Shown: positions 34,585 to 46,382, counted from the first letter of the stretch. The stretch is DNA of 64,000 nt from Tetracladium setigerum (GCA_031472005.1 PZJY01000006.1:620001-684000); one strand, 5' to 3'. Numbers and translations: made by a program. The notes: generated from the sequence alone by a model not told the origin.

Positions 34585-35477
34585 ATGCCTTTTATCACAA
34601 CCAAAGACCAAACCTCCATCTACTACAAAGATTGGGGTTGCCCAACTGGCCAAGTAGTCACCTTCTCACATGGTACATCTTCATCTTCCCCATCCCAATC
34701 CACCCATCACAAACAGTCAACTAACCTCAACTCAGGCTGGCCCTTGAACTCCGACAACTTTGAAAATCAAATGTTCTTCCTCTCCTCCCTCGGTTACCGC
34801 TGCATCGCCCACGACCGCCGAGGTCACGGCCGTTCCTCACAGCCCTGGGAAGGAAACAATATGGATCAATACGCCGACGATCTCTCCGAGCTCTTTGAAC
34901 ACCTCGATCTCAAGGACGTAATGATGGTCGGACATTCAACCGGTGGAGGAGAAGTTATTCGATATCTCGCTCGCCACGGCTCATCTCGAGTCTCGAAAGC
35001 AGTTCTCATTTCTGCTGTCCCTCCCGTCATGGTTAAATCCGAGTCAAATCCTAACGGCACGCCCATCGAAGTCTTCGATAGTTTCCGCGCAGCTATGATA
35101 GCCGACCGTGCGCAGTTTTTCCTTGATGTCCCGTCAGGCCCTTTTTTCAACTTCAATAAACCCGGTGTCAAGACTTCGCAAGGTCTTATTCAGAGCTGGT
35201 ACCAACAGGGATGATGTGTGGCTTCAAGAATGCTTATGATTGCATCAAGGCGTTCAGTGAAACGGATATGACGGAGGACTTGAAGAATGTCGACATCCCT
35301 GTGTTACTGCTCCATGGCGATGGTGATCAAGTTGTGCCCATTGCAGCGGCGGCAGAGATTGGTGTCAAGTTATTGAAGAAGGGTACTTTGAAGGTCTATC
35401 CCGGAGGTGCACATGCTTTACCGAACATGGAGGCCCAACAGGTCAATGAGGATTTGTTAGAGTTCTTGAAGTCATAG
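34585..35477 (+). CDS. Alpha/beta hydrolase, haloperoxidase/arylesterase type
   Basis: Exon 1 is 34585-34672; the intron 34673-34735 has a CTAAC branch site; exon 2 is 34736-35477. One frame break at the GGG run 35208-35210 is repaired by one base, giving 276 residues, the usual length for cofactor-free bromoperoxidase/chloroperoxidase-type esterases. The catalytic Ser lies in VGHSTGGGE, the Asp in LLLHGDGDQVVP and the His in YPGGAHALPN. FSHGWPLNSDNFENQM and RCIAHDRRGHGRSSQPW are family signatures. The true reaction is probably ester or lactone hydrolysis; the peroxidase activity of such enzymes is a side reaction. The intron is 63 nt with no stop, so retention would insert a 21-residue Ser-rich loop beside the oxyanion strand. 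Taken literally, the frame would end at 35214. Confidence 0.9.
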
Positions 35478-36438
35478 GCGAATGCACCAAGGTTGAGGTG
35501 AGGGTGCCATGTATATTTATAATGAACGATCAGGGAGGCAGGTTTCAAAGTGATAAACTGCTAGACCGGTGCGAATGGGGCAGATACTCTTCTAATCAAC
35601 GTTTCAATACTTGAGACGAATAACACGACGTCCACAAGAGGCATTGCAATTGTGTTTGAAAACGGCTCGTTCAGTCCATCTCAATGATCCAGGAGAACAT
35701 TCACTTTCAGAGCCCTATTCTCATCGTGCAACTCCGCCAAATCCCCCAAAAATCATTGCGTTGATAATTAATATACTTGCTGGTACCTGCGTGCTAAGCG
35801 AGCCCCTTTTCCCTCTCGATCACATGACTGGTCTAAAATTGTTCCCTAACCAAGTAGAGAAATGAAGATACTCTCACGTCCTAATTGGTTCTCGGCTAAT
35901 TTGAGCGTTGATGTAAATATCTAAATCAGGTAATTTCTCACTGAGGCACAACCGGTTCTAGCGGCAAAAAATTGACAGTGGAACCTGGAGCAACACCCTA
36001 GCATGTAAACAACGCACTGACAATCCTCACCGACCGGGAAAGCGGAAGATCCTCCAATTGTTTACCAATTCTTTTGTGATTTTTCCCGCTGGTAAGGTCT
36101 GTCTAATCTTCAATCGCTCGCAATATGCCTACCTACTGTCCTACTGTCCGTGGGTAGGTAGATTTCAGCTTGCGGAGGAGCAGTGAAAACATGCTATTTG
36201 GAGATATCTCATCCAATCACACTATCGAAGTTTTTAATGCGCGTATTTGCGACTCTCTGACCGAGGCAAGGTTATTTCATGAAGCCTCGGAATGAGGCAG
36301 GTGATCATCAGCGGCACAGCCCAGGAGGGTCTGTAAATTGCAGGCGAGAATACCTAGGTACCTATTTGACCTACACATCCCTCCGAGCAATTCAATTCAA
36401 TACACTCTGCAATAATTAAATTTAATACGATAACAAAG
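35478..36438. other. Intergenic, no gene seen
   Basis: Between two plus-strand genes. The last 80 bases before 36439 are A/T-rich leader. A CCTACCTACTGTCCTACTGTCC repeat lies near 36127-36150. No gene is supported. Confidence 0.5.
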
Positions 36439-38136
36439 ATGAAGAAATTTATCCTTCTCCTCAACGTCGCGTGTTTGTTTATACTCGGAAGCTCCAATGC
36501 AGCTAAGGTTTTGCAGTACAGCCTTTCACAAGATTCAGATGCATCATCATCGGGCTCACAGGGGAAGCTAGAAATCCGACAAACTACTGATGAAAGCGCT
36601 ACGACTACTGAGACGGTCACTCAGGAGCTTTTGTATGCCAGCTCGCGGGGGGTTTATTATGTTCCGATGAAGGTTGGAACGCCGCCGCAGAGTCTGAAGT
36701 TGTGGCTGTCGACGGGATCGAATGGGTTGATTGTTTTCGATAAGAATGGAACTTGTAGCCAACCTGGCTCGAGTTGCGTTACGCCTTGTAAGGAGTTCTC
36801 TCTATGTCTCTTTTTTTCTGGCAAATGGGGGTTTTTTCCTCTTTTCTTTGGCCTAATTTAATCGCTGTACTGAGTTGTGAGATCATTAAATCTGACAGAC
36901 GATTCCAAAACCCAGTCAATAGTAATGCCTCCACGTCGCTGGACGCGCCTCCTGGCGGCTTCCCCTTCTACAGAGGACTTTTTGAAGGTACGGTAAAGGG
37001 AAGAGAGGCCCGAGATGTAATAACTATTGGAAAGGACACTTCATTGACCGTGTCTTTCGGTCTGGTGAATGAAATCCCCTACCCGTATAAATCTGGATCC
37101 GGGATCTTGGGTCTTGCATATCGTTACTCGCCCCAAGCCCAAGGAAGCAACACTACTCTTGTAGACCGTCTTGTACTGGAAAATATCATCAATGTAAGTT
37201 TTCTGGGGCTTTAAAGCCTTCATTTTGATCGAAGCTAAATTGCGGAATGATTAGAGTCGCTTTTATAGCATCTCCTTGGGTTCCAGTAACAGTTCTAGTG
37301 TTCTATTTGGCGGCGTTGACACAGAGAAATATGTCGGAGAGCTCATCGATATTCCCGCTCATATCAGAACACGTTTTGCACTCTCTACCGTCGCCACGCT
37401 AAAATCAATCGTACCGTCTGATCCTGAAGTTGGTCCATTTGATTTCCAACCCACCAATGTGACATTGGATACGGCATCGTCAGCGCTCTTCCTCCCGGAT
37501 AAAACCGTTCAAAGCATCTACAAGAGCCTGCTCCCGAAGCTCATTGGCACAGCGCCTTACATGCCTTGTAATGCCAGCAGTAATTCATATCTCTCCTTCG
37601 TCTTTGACAACAATGCGGTGATCAAAGTGCCCTATTCGGAACTCGTTGTGCCAGTCGCAAGTACAAGGAGAAGAGCGGTACCTCGACAGGATATGGGCAT
37701 AGATGCCTGCATTCTTAACATTTACCCTCAACAGGGGTAAGCAGAATCTAGTCTCTCTTTAGTACGTGCTGTATGTTTTTTGCTGACCAGTATAAATAAC
37801 AGAGAGAATGTCATCCCGAGCTTAGGCCATCCTTTCTTTAGATCAGCTTACGTGGCATTTGATGCCGATAATGAGAGAATCTATCTTGCACAGTCGAATA
37901 CCAAGTCAGTGAAGACAAACCTGGTTGAGGTACCAGCGGGTGTTGCTGAATTTCCCTTGTCGGAAAGCAAACGAATTGCTGCTTCGATATCTGCCTCGCT
38001 CGCAACAAGCTTGCCGTCGTCAACTGCAAATCCAGGACTGACTGCGACAACTACTCGTTCGATAGCAGGACCTAAAGCTGAGATTGGGATTGGTGTGATG
38101 GGAGCTTTGGGTTTGATGGGATTACTTGTGGTGTAG
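36439..38136 (+). CDS. GPI-type pepsin-like aspartic protease homologue, first catalytic Asp missing
   Basis: Exons 36439-36787, 36899-37193, 37255-37736 and 37803-38136; one break at the CCC run 36911-36913 needs one base, and then all phases agree (486 residues). The N-terminus MKKFILLLNVACLFILGSSNA is a signal peptide. The C-terminus, a hydrophobic GIGVMGALGLMGLLVV after a Ser/Thr-rich stretch, looks like a GPI-anchor signal. The fold is pepsin-like: YYVPMKVGTPPQSLKLWLSTGSNGL and, later, FGLVNEIPY, GSGILGLAY, SSNSSSVLFGGVD, VTLDTASSALFLP. The first active-site motif reads S-T-G where D-T-G is required; the second is D-T-A. With the first catalytic Asp replaced by Ser (TCG codon), it is probably not an active protease. 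It may be a cell-wall or binding protein of the yapsin-like group. Confidence 0.85.
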
Positions 38137-39171
38137 AGATAAGTGACGACGTAACGACGTGAGGAGGCTGTATGGATCTGATGACTATTAGCTAGAAACG
38201 AATTTGTAAATATTTAGATATGGAATGAGGGCGCAAGCTTCTTTTGGTCTAATACAACCACCGTCAAACCTGAGCATATCAATCGTCCATGTCAACCATT
38301 TACAAGTATCTAGGTGTGTGTTTTGAAAGATATCAGATCTATACATGCTGTTCAAGTAATGAAAATTGGTATAAAAAAAGTTGTGACAGACGGAATCTGA
38401 AATATGTGAGATATCGCTGATTTGCGGCAATGGACTGCCAATCTATCAAATCTCGGACTTGGCTAAAAGCCCTCCCTCCATTTGGAAGTTATTTTGGAAA
38501 GTGGATGCAGATGAGATGATAAGAGAAGCGGGATCAACTTGCATGGTAATCTTAGATGTCACTTGAGAAGGTGAAATACTTGGGATTACCATTATAGGTT
38601 TATGTACCTACCTATGTTCCAGAATAAGCGAAAGGAGAAAAGCGAGTGAATGAGACTTCTGAGACAATCGTGGAGCAGACGGCAACCTTTGACAGGTAGA
38701 ATTCCAAATTCTACGTTTTTTCTACTTAATAGCACATATATATAAATGAGGGGTTTCTGGGCAAAATATCTTCGCAAAATGGTTGTACTAAGAGTTCTTA
38801 CTTTTGATATTGTTCTAGCTCCAAGACCCAAAGCTACACATACCTTTACTATATGATAAAATAATACCTTGGAGGTGGATGAAGTTCTATAAATTGCATT
38901 TATTATCATCTGCTTTCATTGGATCTTTAATCTAAGTATTTGATCGGATCATTTGAACGTTGTCCTCCGTTCGGCTAAAGTTCAGGACAAGCGCCTTCAG
39001 AAGCATTGTCTATTTTGAAATAGCATAGTTGAAAAGCCACTAAGAGACCGAAATCAGGATGCAAGAGCAACACATCTTTGAAACTTGGATATCGGTAACC
39101 TTGACTGATATCTACCAAATTCATGCATAACCTCTCAAACGCCAAACACCAAACGATCATTCCATGCCAAC
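38137..39171. other. Intergenic between convergent genes
   Basis: 3' flanks of the pepsin-like gene and BET3. AT-rich, with no conserved frame. Confidence 0.5.
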
Positions 39172-39903
39172 CTATTCATCATCAACTGGCATTTCATCAT
39201 CAATATACCGTACCAGGCTTATCCTCATCTCCGTCGAATCATTCCCCTCAACACATCACTGATAAAATGTGCCTCTACCTGCATCTGCACCATCTCCAAC
39301 GCGCCCCTCAATACCCCGCAAAAGATGTTTGAATACCACAGCTCCTCTTGCGCTCGCCCATCATCCGGAAGTTCGACAAAGTCTGCTAGAGGATTTTCCT
39401 CAAAGATGAGGGAAAATTGCTTGCTGTCGCTCGTCCAGTTCGTTACGACGGGTGAGATGTTGAGGAAGATCTTGAATCCGACCTTGAATATGGGTGTCAA
39501 CAAACGCAACTCTTCATTTAGAGGAAGATTTGGTAGCGTACCTTTGCAATCATATCCGCCGTTTCCCGGAAATTAGAACACCTCCTCATCGTATTGGATT
39601 TTGCAAGGTAATCTTCGATTAGCCGTAAGCCGATATTATAGCCCATCTTGTCTAGCTGTTTGTTGACTTCGACATAGTCGCTCTCGTAGTCTTTGCATAG
39701 TTGCGCCACGATTGTTCCGTATGTGAGGGTAACCAGTTCGGCATTGACTTTGTCGACTCGACTCCTGGGACTGGTTAGATGAGAGGTTCGTAAGTTATGA
39801 AGTTGTACTTACTTCCACACTCTGTGAATGGTGTTAGCATGGTTACAAGGTGGGGAATTAAAGAAGCTTACTCTTCTCCAATACGGGCAGCTTTGGTTGC
39901 CAT
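39172..39903 (-). CDS. BET3: TRAPP complex subunit BET3 (TRAPPC3)
   Basis: Core subunit of the TRAPP tethering complexes that activate the Rab GTPase Ypt1 in ER-Golgi traffic. Exons 39903-39872, 39821-39813 (9 nt), 39764-39542 and 39482-39172 give 191 residues, matching the family. Exon 2 encodes only the VW of GEEVWKSRVDKVNAEL, across two split codons. Signatures are LTYGTIVAQLCKDYE, KQLDKMGYNIGLRLIEDYLAK, RETADMIAK, NISPVVTNW, FSLIFEENPLADFVELP and CGVLRGALEMVQMQVEAHFISD. The palmitate-tunnel region is thus conserved. One break lies at CCCC 39244-39247; adding a base gives the expected DVLRGNDSTEMRISLVRYI ending and a TAG at 39172-39174. Read literally, the protein would end early, in RGMIRRR. 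Confidence 0.95.
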
Positions 39904-40181
39904 ATTGAATGACTTATGACTTCTCAACTACTCGGAATCGAACTGGAAGATGTTGTCGGCGAATTTGTTGCATCAAACGGGTGCGCGAATGTGAAGATGT
40001 CAGGATGATGGAGGATGGCCCTGACATACACGCGGCCGCTAGCGCCATTCGGCGGGCCTGAATTTTGAGAGTTCCCTGTTGACTTTCGAAGCTCATGCAA
40101 CTTCACGCAACTTGGATTTCTGATCCCAATTCTCAGGCGCAGTAGAACTTTCGCTCTTTACAAGAGTCTTAAAACGCAATC

Positions 40182-41435
40182 ATGTCTTCCGAAAAGCGCT
40201 CCGCGTCAAACTCCTTCGGCTCGCAGATGGTGGTGAAAAGAGCGAACACGGGGAACAATAATAACAGCAAGGCCTTGTCAACAGTTGGTGGATCAGCTGC
40301 AAATGGCGCGCTTGTACAGGCGGTATGTATACCTCATGAGCTCTTTCGGTATCTGTGCTGAACTTTTGGGAAGAATGATGGACTAATTCGCGTGGTTTAG
40401 ACCCCGCGGACGACTGGACTACAAGCGCCTGTTATGGAATTGAGTGGGCACTCGGGGAGGTTTTCTGTGCAAAGTTTGATCCCAATGGAAATTACATTGC
40501 TTCGGGATCTATGGACAGATCAATCAGTGAGTTTGGTGGGCGAGAATTGGTTTATAGGCGGTTGCTGACGACAGACAGTGTTGTGGAGGACTTTTGGCGA
40601 CTGTGAAAACTACGGCACATTGACGGGTCATAAGGGCGCAGTCCTGGATCTTCACTGGTCGCGGGACTCGAGAATATTGTTTTCTGCATCCGCGGATATG
40701 CATTTGGCGAGCTGGGATTTGGAAACTGGAACGAGGATACGAAGACATATTGGACACGAAGAAATCATCAACAGCATGGATATCAGCAAGAGAGGGGAGG
40801 AACTTCTGATCAGTGGCTCTGATGATGGAACCATAGGAATCTGGGATCCAAGGACGAAGAACGCGGTCGACTTTATTGAAACGGAATTTCCCATCACAGC
40901 TGTCGCATTGGCGGAGGCAGGTAATGAAATATACTCGGGAGGTATCGATAATGATATCAAGGTGTGGGATATGAGGAGAAAGGCGGTTGTGTATTCCATG
41001 CTTGGGCATACCGACACAATTTCCTCGCTTCGAGTTTCTCCCGACTCCCAAACACTTCTCTCAAACTCAATGGACTCGACAGTACGAACGTGGGATATTA
41101 GGCCATTTGCTCCCACAGAGAGACATGTCAGGACGTTCGATGGGGCGCCATCCGGAATGGAGAAGAACCTTATCAAGGCCAGCTGGAGCTCGGATGGAAA
41201 GAGAGTTGCAGCAGGTGCTGGCGATGGGACTGCAGTAGTATGGAGTAGCGAAACCGGAAAAATGATGTATAAACTGCCTGGCCACAAGGGCACGGTCAAT
41301 TGCGCCGAATTGTCACCATCATCAGATCCAATTAGTGAGTCGAACACTTCTTGTTTCGCGCACAAACAGCTAACGTGTGTGGTAGTTTTAACCGGTTCAT
41401 CGGATCGGAACTTGCTTCTGGGTGAACTGAAATGA
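40182..41435 (+). CDS. SNRNP40: U5 snRNP 40-kDa WD40 protein (Prp8-binding; Cwf17/Spf38 type)
   Basis: Exons 40182-40322, 40401-40526, 40579-41334 and 41386-41435 give 357 residues after one base is added at the GGGG run 40454-40457, which also makes the exon 2 phase correct. Seven WD40 repeats fill residues 60-357, for example LSGHSGEVFCAKFDPNGNYIASGSMDRSI, LTGHKGAVLDLHWSRDSRILFSASAD, SGGIDNDIKVWDMRRK, LLSNSMDSTVRTWDIRPF and TGSSDRNLLLGEL. The opening with RTTGLQAPVMELSGHSGEV and the ENYGTLTGHKGAV segment are characteristic of SNRNP40 rather than other WD40 proteins. It sits in the U5 snRNP and later spliceosomes beside Prp8. The first 45 residues are a Ser/Asn-rich tail. Confidence 0.92.
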
Positions 41436-41820
41436 AGCTTCTGGAGTCTGTCCTCAGTCAGATGGAACAAGCGCGGTGCTCTATGACCCTTTCCAGAAAT
41501 AGAGTTGGGTCAGAAGCTCCTCCGGATTTTCGTGTCGTTGCAAGTTTATGGTGGGTGGGGATATTTTGGAGTTGCGGCGCATTGGTAGGAAGCAGAGTAG
41601 CTTGCGAGATTGACTCGATATCAAACCGGGGATATAGCTATCGTGGAAAGAGCTCGGCTCGTCTCCCAACTCGGCCTTCTCATGATCATGGGCCATTATG
41701 CCGTGGCATCAAGTCAATCAATTGGATAATTGATGCTACTAAAACTGTAAAAAAGAAAAAGTATATCTCGGCTAAACTGCCGCGACAATTAAGAATCAAG
41801 ATGAAAGATGTCAGAAATCT
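41436..41820. other. Intergenic, no gene seen
   Basis: 3' flank of the WD40 gene. Scattered plus-strand frames lack motifs. Confidence 0.4.
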
Positions 41821-42203
41821 CTAAATTACGAGGTACAGAGTCAAATAGGCAATTTCAGGTGTGCCCCTTGACTGTGAGGTTGTGATGAGGTTGATATGGG
41901 GGACCTTAGCTTCACGCGCTAATGATTGGCTCCAAGCGCTTCCTCGTTTCTTGGTCTCTTTCCGAAACCCATGTTGCTGTAACTCCTGTTCCAGGTTGTC
42001 GCTAACATGCTCCATTACTGGAGCGACCTGGTTGAAAACAATGGTACCGTCGCAGATTCCATATCTTGCTGTAGGGTGGTGGGCCAGAAGGAAGTGCCTT
42101 CTTCAGGTCCAAGCAAGTTCCCTTCTTTCAACTCCACGTCTCTCGTCTTCTCCAACATCTCGTTCATCATTGTCCCTCTTTTCTTAGTGTTTGGCTTTTC
42201 CAT
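41821..42203 (-). CDS. Possible small hypothetical protein
   Basis: Two abutting minus-strand frames join if one base is added to the GG at 42043-42044, giving about 127 residues that read as an ordinary charged, helical protein (VELKEGNLLGPEEGTSFWP..., APVMEHVSDNLEQELQQHGF...). The join follows the same one-base-loss pattern seen in recognised genes. No family is recognised, and a plus-strand frame at 42007-42294 overlaps it, so it may be chance. Confidence 0.3.
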
Positions 42204-42649
42204 ATCTGCGCTCCGTGAGCCAGAACTACCGCCATCGTTTCATATCTCTCGTTTTCTCGTCACTCTTTTGGCCTCTGTGAGGTCCCTTCTGTAGATCAGA
42301 GTAGCCACTTCTTTCCTTCCTTCTGCTCCTCTCCGTTCGTCGCATATTCACCTATAGTTCGTGAAGAATAGGGAGCTTTCTGGCCTATAGTATAGAGGGG
42401 GTCTCGCGTTTGCGCACTCACGTCCTTCAGAACAATACTCGAACTCGACTCCCATTCGATACTCATGCGGTTTTGTTGAGAACAACTCTCCGAGGAGAGA
42501 AGATACCACCACGGCCGGTGCCAGGAGACGATTTTATAAGAAAGGGAAACTGGAAACATTACTTGGGATTGCCGCGACGGTCACTTCTGTTGTTCGACTC
42601 TCAACAGTAGCATTGGGGCTTCCTCCTACGAACAGATACATCCGCTGCC

Positions 42650-43878
42650 ATGCCTCGCACAAGGGAGATGGAGGAGGGTACCACACCCAGAGCCTCACGT
42701 CCAAGGCGTACTCGCCAGCGACCACCATCGAGTTTGGGGAATTTGCGGGCAGGAATAAATGGTATGCTAGTAGGAAGATCGAGGGTGGAAAGGGTACGGA
42801 GTCCTTCCAGAGAGCGACCTTTACCAGAACGACCATTGGATAGCCCAAAGACACCCAGATTGGTTCTGGGATTGGGGAACTTCTCCTCCACGAGGCTGGC
42901 CATTCCATACCTCACCCGTACCTCGATGTCACTACCGAATACACCCGTTACGGAGAATACTCCCCCGACACCGATTAGTCCTCGCCCTGTTGTGGCAAGC
43001 ATTTCCAGACAGCCTTCTCAACCTGCTATTTCAACAGTTCCATCTCACGTCCGTCACAACTCTGCGAGAAGATTTAATGGGGTGGATGCGGCAGATCTAC
43101 GTCTAGCTGAACTGGCAGACGCTGGGCGAAGGCGAAGGAAGCAGAAGGTTAGGAAGCCGGGTTGCTGTGGAGCCAAGATCAAGCACAAGAAGATTCGCAG
43201 GAAGCTACTTTCTTGTATCATCTCAGGATTGGTAAGTCGAGTAGCCCGACTTGGAGCGCTGTCGCTAACGTCTCTTAGATTCTGATACTGGTTCTTACGA
43301 TTTACCTTGGACTTGCATTGACAAACCGCAGTGAAAGCCAAGAGTTCCACGTTCTCTTGATCATCACCATTCTGATCGTAACGATCTTCTTTTGCCATTC
43401 CCTGATACGGCTTTGCATGTTGATGCTTCACCCTCCCTCGGAAGAAGACGATCTGGAGCGACAGGATATACCATCTATGTCGCGATATCCATACGCAAAT
43501 CCTGTAGTTCCAATCCAAGTCACGTTAGCACGTGATGAGGAAGCTGTTGGAATTGAGAGCGCTGCGACAAAAGTCCCCCACCAGCATATGGACTGTGGCG
43601 AGAATCTGTGGTATGTGGTATTCTTGTATTGCGTATGTGCTTTAGAGACTAATTGAATTCAGCGGGTGGACCCAAATCGACTGTACTGGCAACGAAACCA
43701 GGCAGCGCAACGGCCGACATCTCAAGACCGACCCAATACCGCAAACAGACCACCATCGTATGTTTCAGAAAACGGAATCGATTATGTGGTAGAAGCAATA
43801 GGAAGGTCCACTGTTCCGACGACAGATGTGCCTTTGCCCGCTCATCCTTCCGAGCGCGGCCGAATAGCCGTGGTATAG
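42650..43878 (+). CDS. Hypothetical membrane protein with two helices
   Basis: Exons 42650-43231, 43279-43610 and 43663-43878 give 376 residues once one base is added to the CCCCC run 43575-43579; the exon 2 phase then closes. The N-terminal 170 residues are Arg/Pro/Ser-rich and disordered. A Lys/Arg-rich stretch with a GCCG (RKQKVRKPGCCGAKIKHKKIRRKL) leads into two hydrophobic helices (ILILVLTIYLGLAL and the FHVLLIITILIVTIFF segment). The cytosolic tail contains PPPAYGLWRESVRVDPNRLYW, a proline-tyrosine motif of the kind bound by WW-domain ubiquitin ligases, and PPSYVSENG. I recall this tail from other uncharacterised ascomycete proteins but cannot name a function. Orientation and localisation are inferred. 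Confidence 0.75.
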
Positions 43879-45478
43879 CGATCCGGTGCAAGTCTTCTGT
43901 AATTGGCATTGAATGCGCAACGTGTAATCGTATTACTGGATCATTGTTTACTGAAAATTGGCGAATTATGGGAGCATTTGGTGTTTGGAGTTCCGGATGA
44001 TTGATATATACCAAGGCTAGATGAAAGCGCCATGGCTTGGGGCTACTGAGTCGGTAAAGGATGTCCAACTTGCAAAATGGCATTTAATCTAGAATTATTT
44101 TCGAGAAGCTGTCATTAGGTCTGGCTTTTTTAAGATATTGGTCGGGTTCAGAAAACGAAGATGAAAATTTGCGACCAAACAACCTCAGCTCAACTCAACT
44201 CGCTTGACTACTTGACTTTGAGAGATAATTCGCTATTGCATTGAAATTAGAGTGGTAATGACGCAATAATTAGCTTCCACAAACCGTCTTTCAGATAAGG
44301 GAATATATTTGGCTTCAAAGAACGTTCCAGTGTGGGCAGCAAGGGCTTGCACTTTTACCCCGTTGTCCCACTTTATCCTTACACCAGTTCAGGTAAAGCT
44401 TCAACTTCTCAAACATCTAGACCTGGCCAGAGCTCACCTCACCTGGGATCTTGGTAATACTGTACCTCGCAATAGTGTCATGCTATTAATTGGAGAAAAA
44501 GAAAACTGCAAAAAGGAAAGAAAAAGGGTTTCCCTCAGCTCTTGCAACCGTGGTCTGTATTTATAAAGTAAATAAATAGACTGGTACTGTACCTGGGATA
44601 CCTGTGTGAAAGCGGCAAAACACTATTGATTATCCCAATCCATCTACTCGTATTATTGATTGCTTCAATTCGCCTTCTTTGGGGCCTCTTCAGCCTTCTA
44701 GCACATTCCAGATCCTAGCGCCAGCTTTGACTTCCCATTAGGAGAAGTGAAATCCGTTAAGTGAATTGCTCCGCTTAATGACTAGTGCCGTTTTTGGTTA
44801 GACCCGCTACCGCCGCCAGAACTAGATACAGAACTTTTCATCGCCCGCCGACCAAGGGACTACTCCCCCAAACTTCATACATTTTGCCCGCGACAAGCAA
44901 TTCTCGACGTCGTTCTTGGAGGGAAGCTGGTAGTCGTTGTTGAGTGAAGGAAGAAGGAAAAGTCGGAAAGACAGCAGCAGCAAAGGAACGGAACGGAAGC
45001 AAAACTGTAAGTCACAGCAAGCTGCAAGCAATCTGGATGCACGCCTTTCTTTCAAAGCGAATCGATCAATCTGTATCTTCAAAGCGGTAGCACATCTGCT
45101 CTTCAACGATGGTCTGGAACACGGCGTCAACACTCCCGTCTTCGAATACAAAGAAAACGGATCTCTGCGACACTAGCTACCACCCTCTGGATCAACCTCA
45201 TCGAGTCGTACAAGATCCATGCATCCTGCAGCCTGACGAATGCTTGTCATCCAAACGAGAATATCCAGGTAGCTGGATCATCTCGACATCTCCATCAATC
45301 GCGACGGGATATGCCGCTCACAACTGTAGCGGAATGGCTTGACCGCAACGGACCACCGGAGGCAGATGGGCTACCGCACAGATGCAAAAGGATCGTGAAA
45401 GAGTGGACATCAGATGACGGCGCATTTGTTACATGTTGTACTGACGATGGAATCAAACAGACACATAGATTAGTCGCA
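43879..45478. other. Intergenic and 5' leader of the CCHC gene
   Basis: From about 45100 the plus strand has open frames that end just before or run into the CCHC gene; the frame from 45311 is continuous with it (KRIVKEWTSDDGAFVTCC...). Known GIS2-type proteins start at MSSLSRRACYKCG, so I treat this as leader. An N-terminally extended form cannot be excluded. The rest shows no gene. Confidence 0.4.
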
Positions 45479-46382
45479 ATGTCTTCTCTATCCCGACGTG
45501 CATGCTACAAGTGCGGTAATGTTGGCCATTACGCTGAGGTTTGCTCCTCGGCCGAGCGCCTCTGCTACAACTGTAAGTTTCGCCGCTCTATGCATTTGAC
45601 ATTGCCCATTTACTGACTGAACCTTACAGGCAAGCAACCAGGTAAGCTTCAAAATTACGCGAGCGACTTGTTCTGCGACCTTTTCTGCGACCCGAATCTG
45701 ACCGATTGATAGGACACGAATCCAACGGTTGCCCATTGCCGAGAACCACGGAGGCCAAGCAGTGCTATCATTGCCAGGGTCTAGGCCACGTCCAGGCCGA
45801 TTGCCCAACTCTTCGTCTTAGCGGAGCTGGAACCAGCGGTCGCTGCTACAACTGTGGTCAACCAGGACATCTTGCTGTAGGTTATCAGGGGATTCAAATG
45901 CTGGAAGAAAATAACTGACGGGAACATCAAGCGCTCTTGCCCCAGCCCAGCTGGTCCAGGACCAGTTCAGGGTGGCCGTGGTATCGGTGGACCTCCTCGT
46001 GGCGGATTTGGAGGTGGATTTGCTCCTCGTGGTGGATTTGCAGGTGGCCCTCGTCCAGCTACTTGCTACAAGTGCGGTGGTCCAAACCATTTCGCACGAG
46101 ATTGCCAAGCTCAAGCAATGAAATGCTATGCTTGTGGCAAACTCGGACACATCTCCAGAGATTGCACTGCTCCTAACGGTGGACCTTTGAACACTGCTGG
46201 CAAGACTTGCTACCAGTGCGGCGAGGCTGGACAGTACGTATAATCCGCATCTCAAGATTCATATTAAAGCTAACCTCCCTAGTATCTCTCGAGACTGCCC
46301 ATCCAAGACTAATGGTGAAATTGGCGGTGAACCCGTTGATCTCGGTATCGCTCCAGTTGCATCCATTGCTCCTCTCGTCTAA
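45479..46382 (+). CDS. GIS2: CCHC zinc-knuckle RNA-binding protein (GIS2/CNBP/Byr3 type)
   Basis: Exons 45479-45572, 45630-45641 (12 nt), 45713-45876, 45932-46233 and 46283-46382 give 223 residues with no frame break. Seven C-x2-C-x4-H-x4-C knuckles are present, from CYKCGNVGHYAEVC to CYQCGEAGHISRDC. The tiny second exon supplies CKQP of the second knuckle, and the last intron splits the His codon of the seventh. Between knuckles four and five is an RGG-like linker (GGRGIGGPPRGGFGGGF). Yeast Gis2 and human CNBP bind G-rich mRNA and single-stranded DNA and affect translation. The high similarity of all knuckles suggests the same role here. The start is set at MSSLSRRACYKCG, the usual family start. 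Confidence 0.95.

Noticed and set aside
44822..45151. Minus-strand frame of 109 codons before the CCHC gene
   Set aside because: Leu/Cys/Arg-rich, overlaps the leader of the plus-strand gene, no motif.
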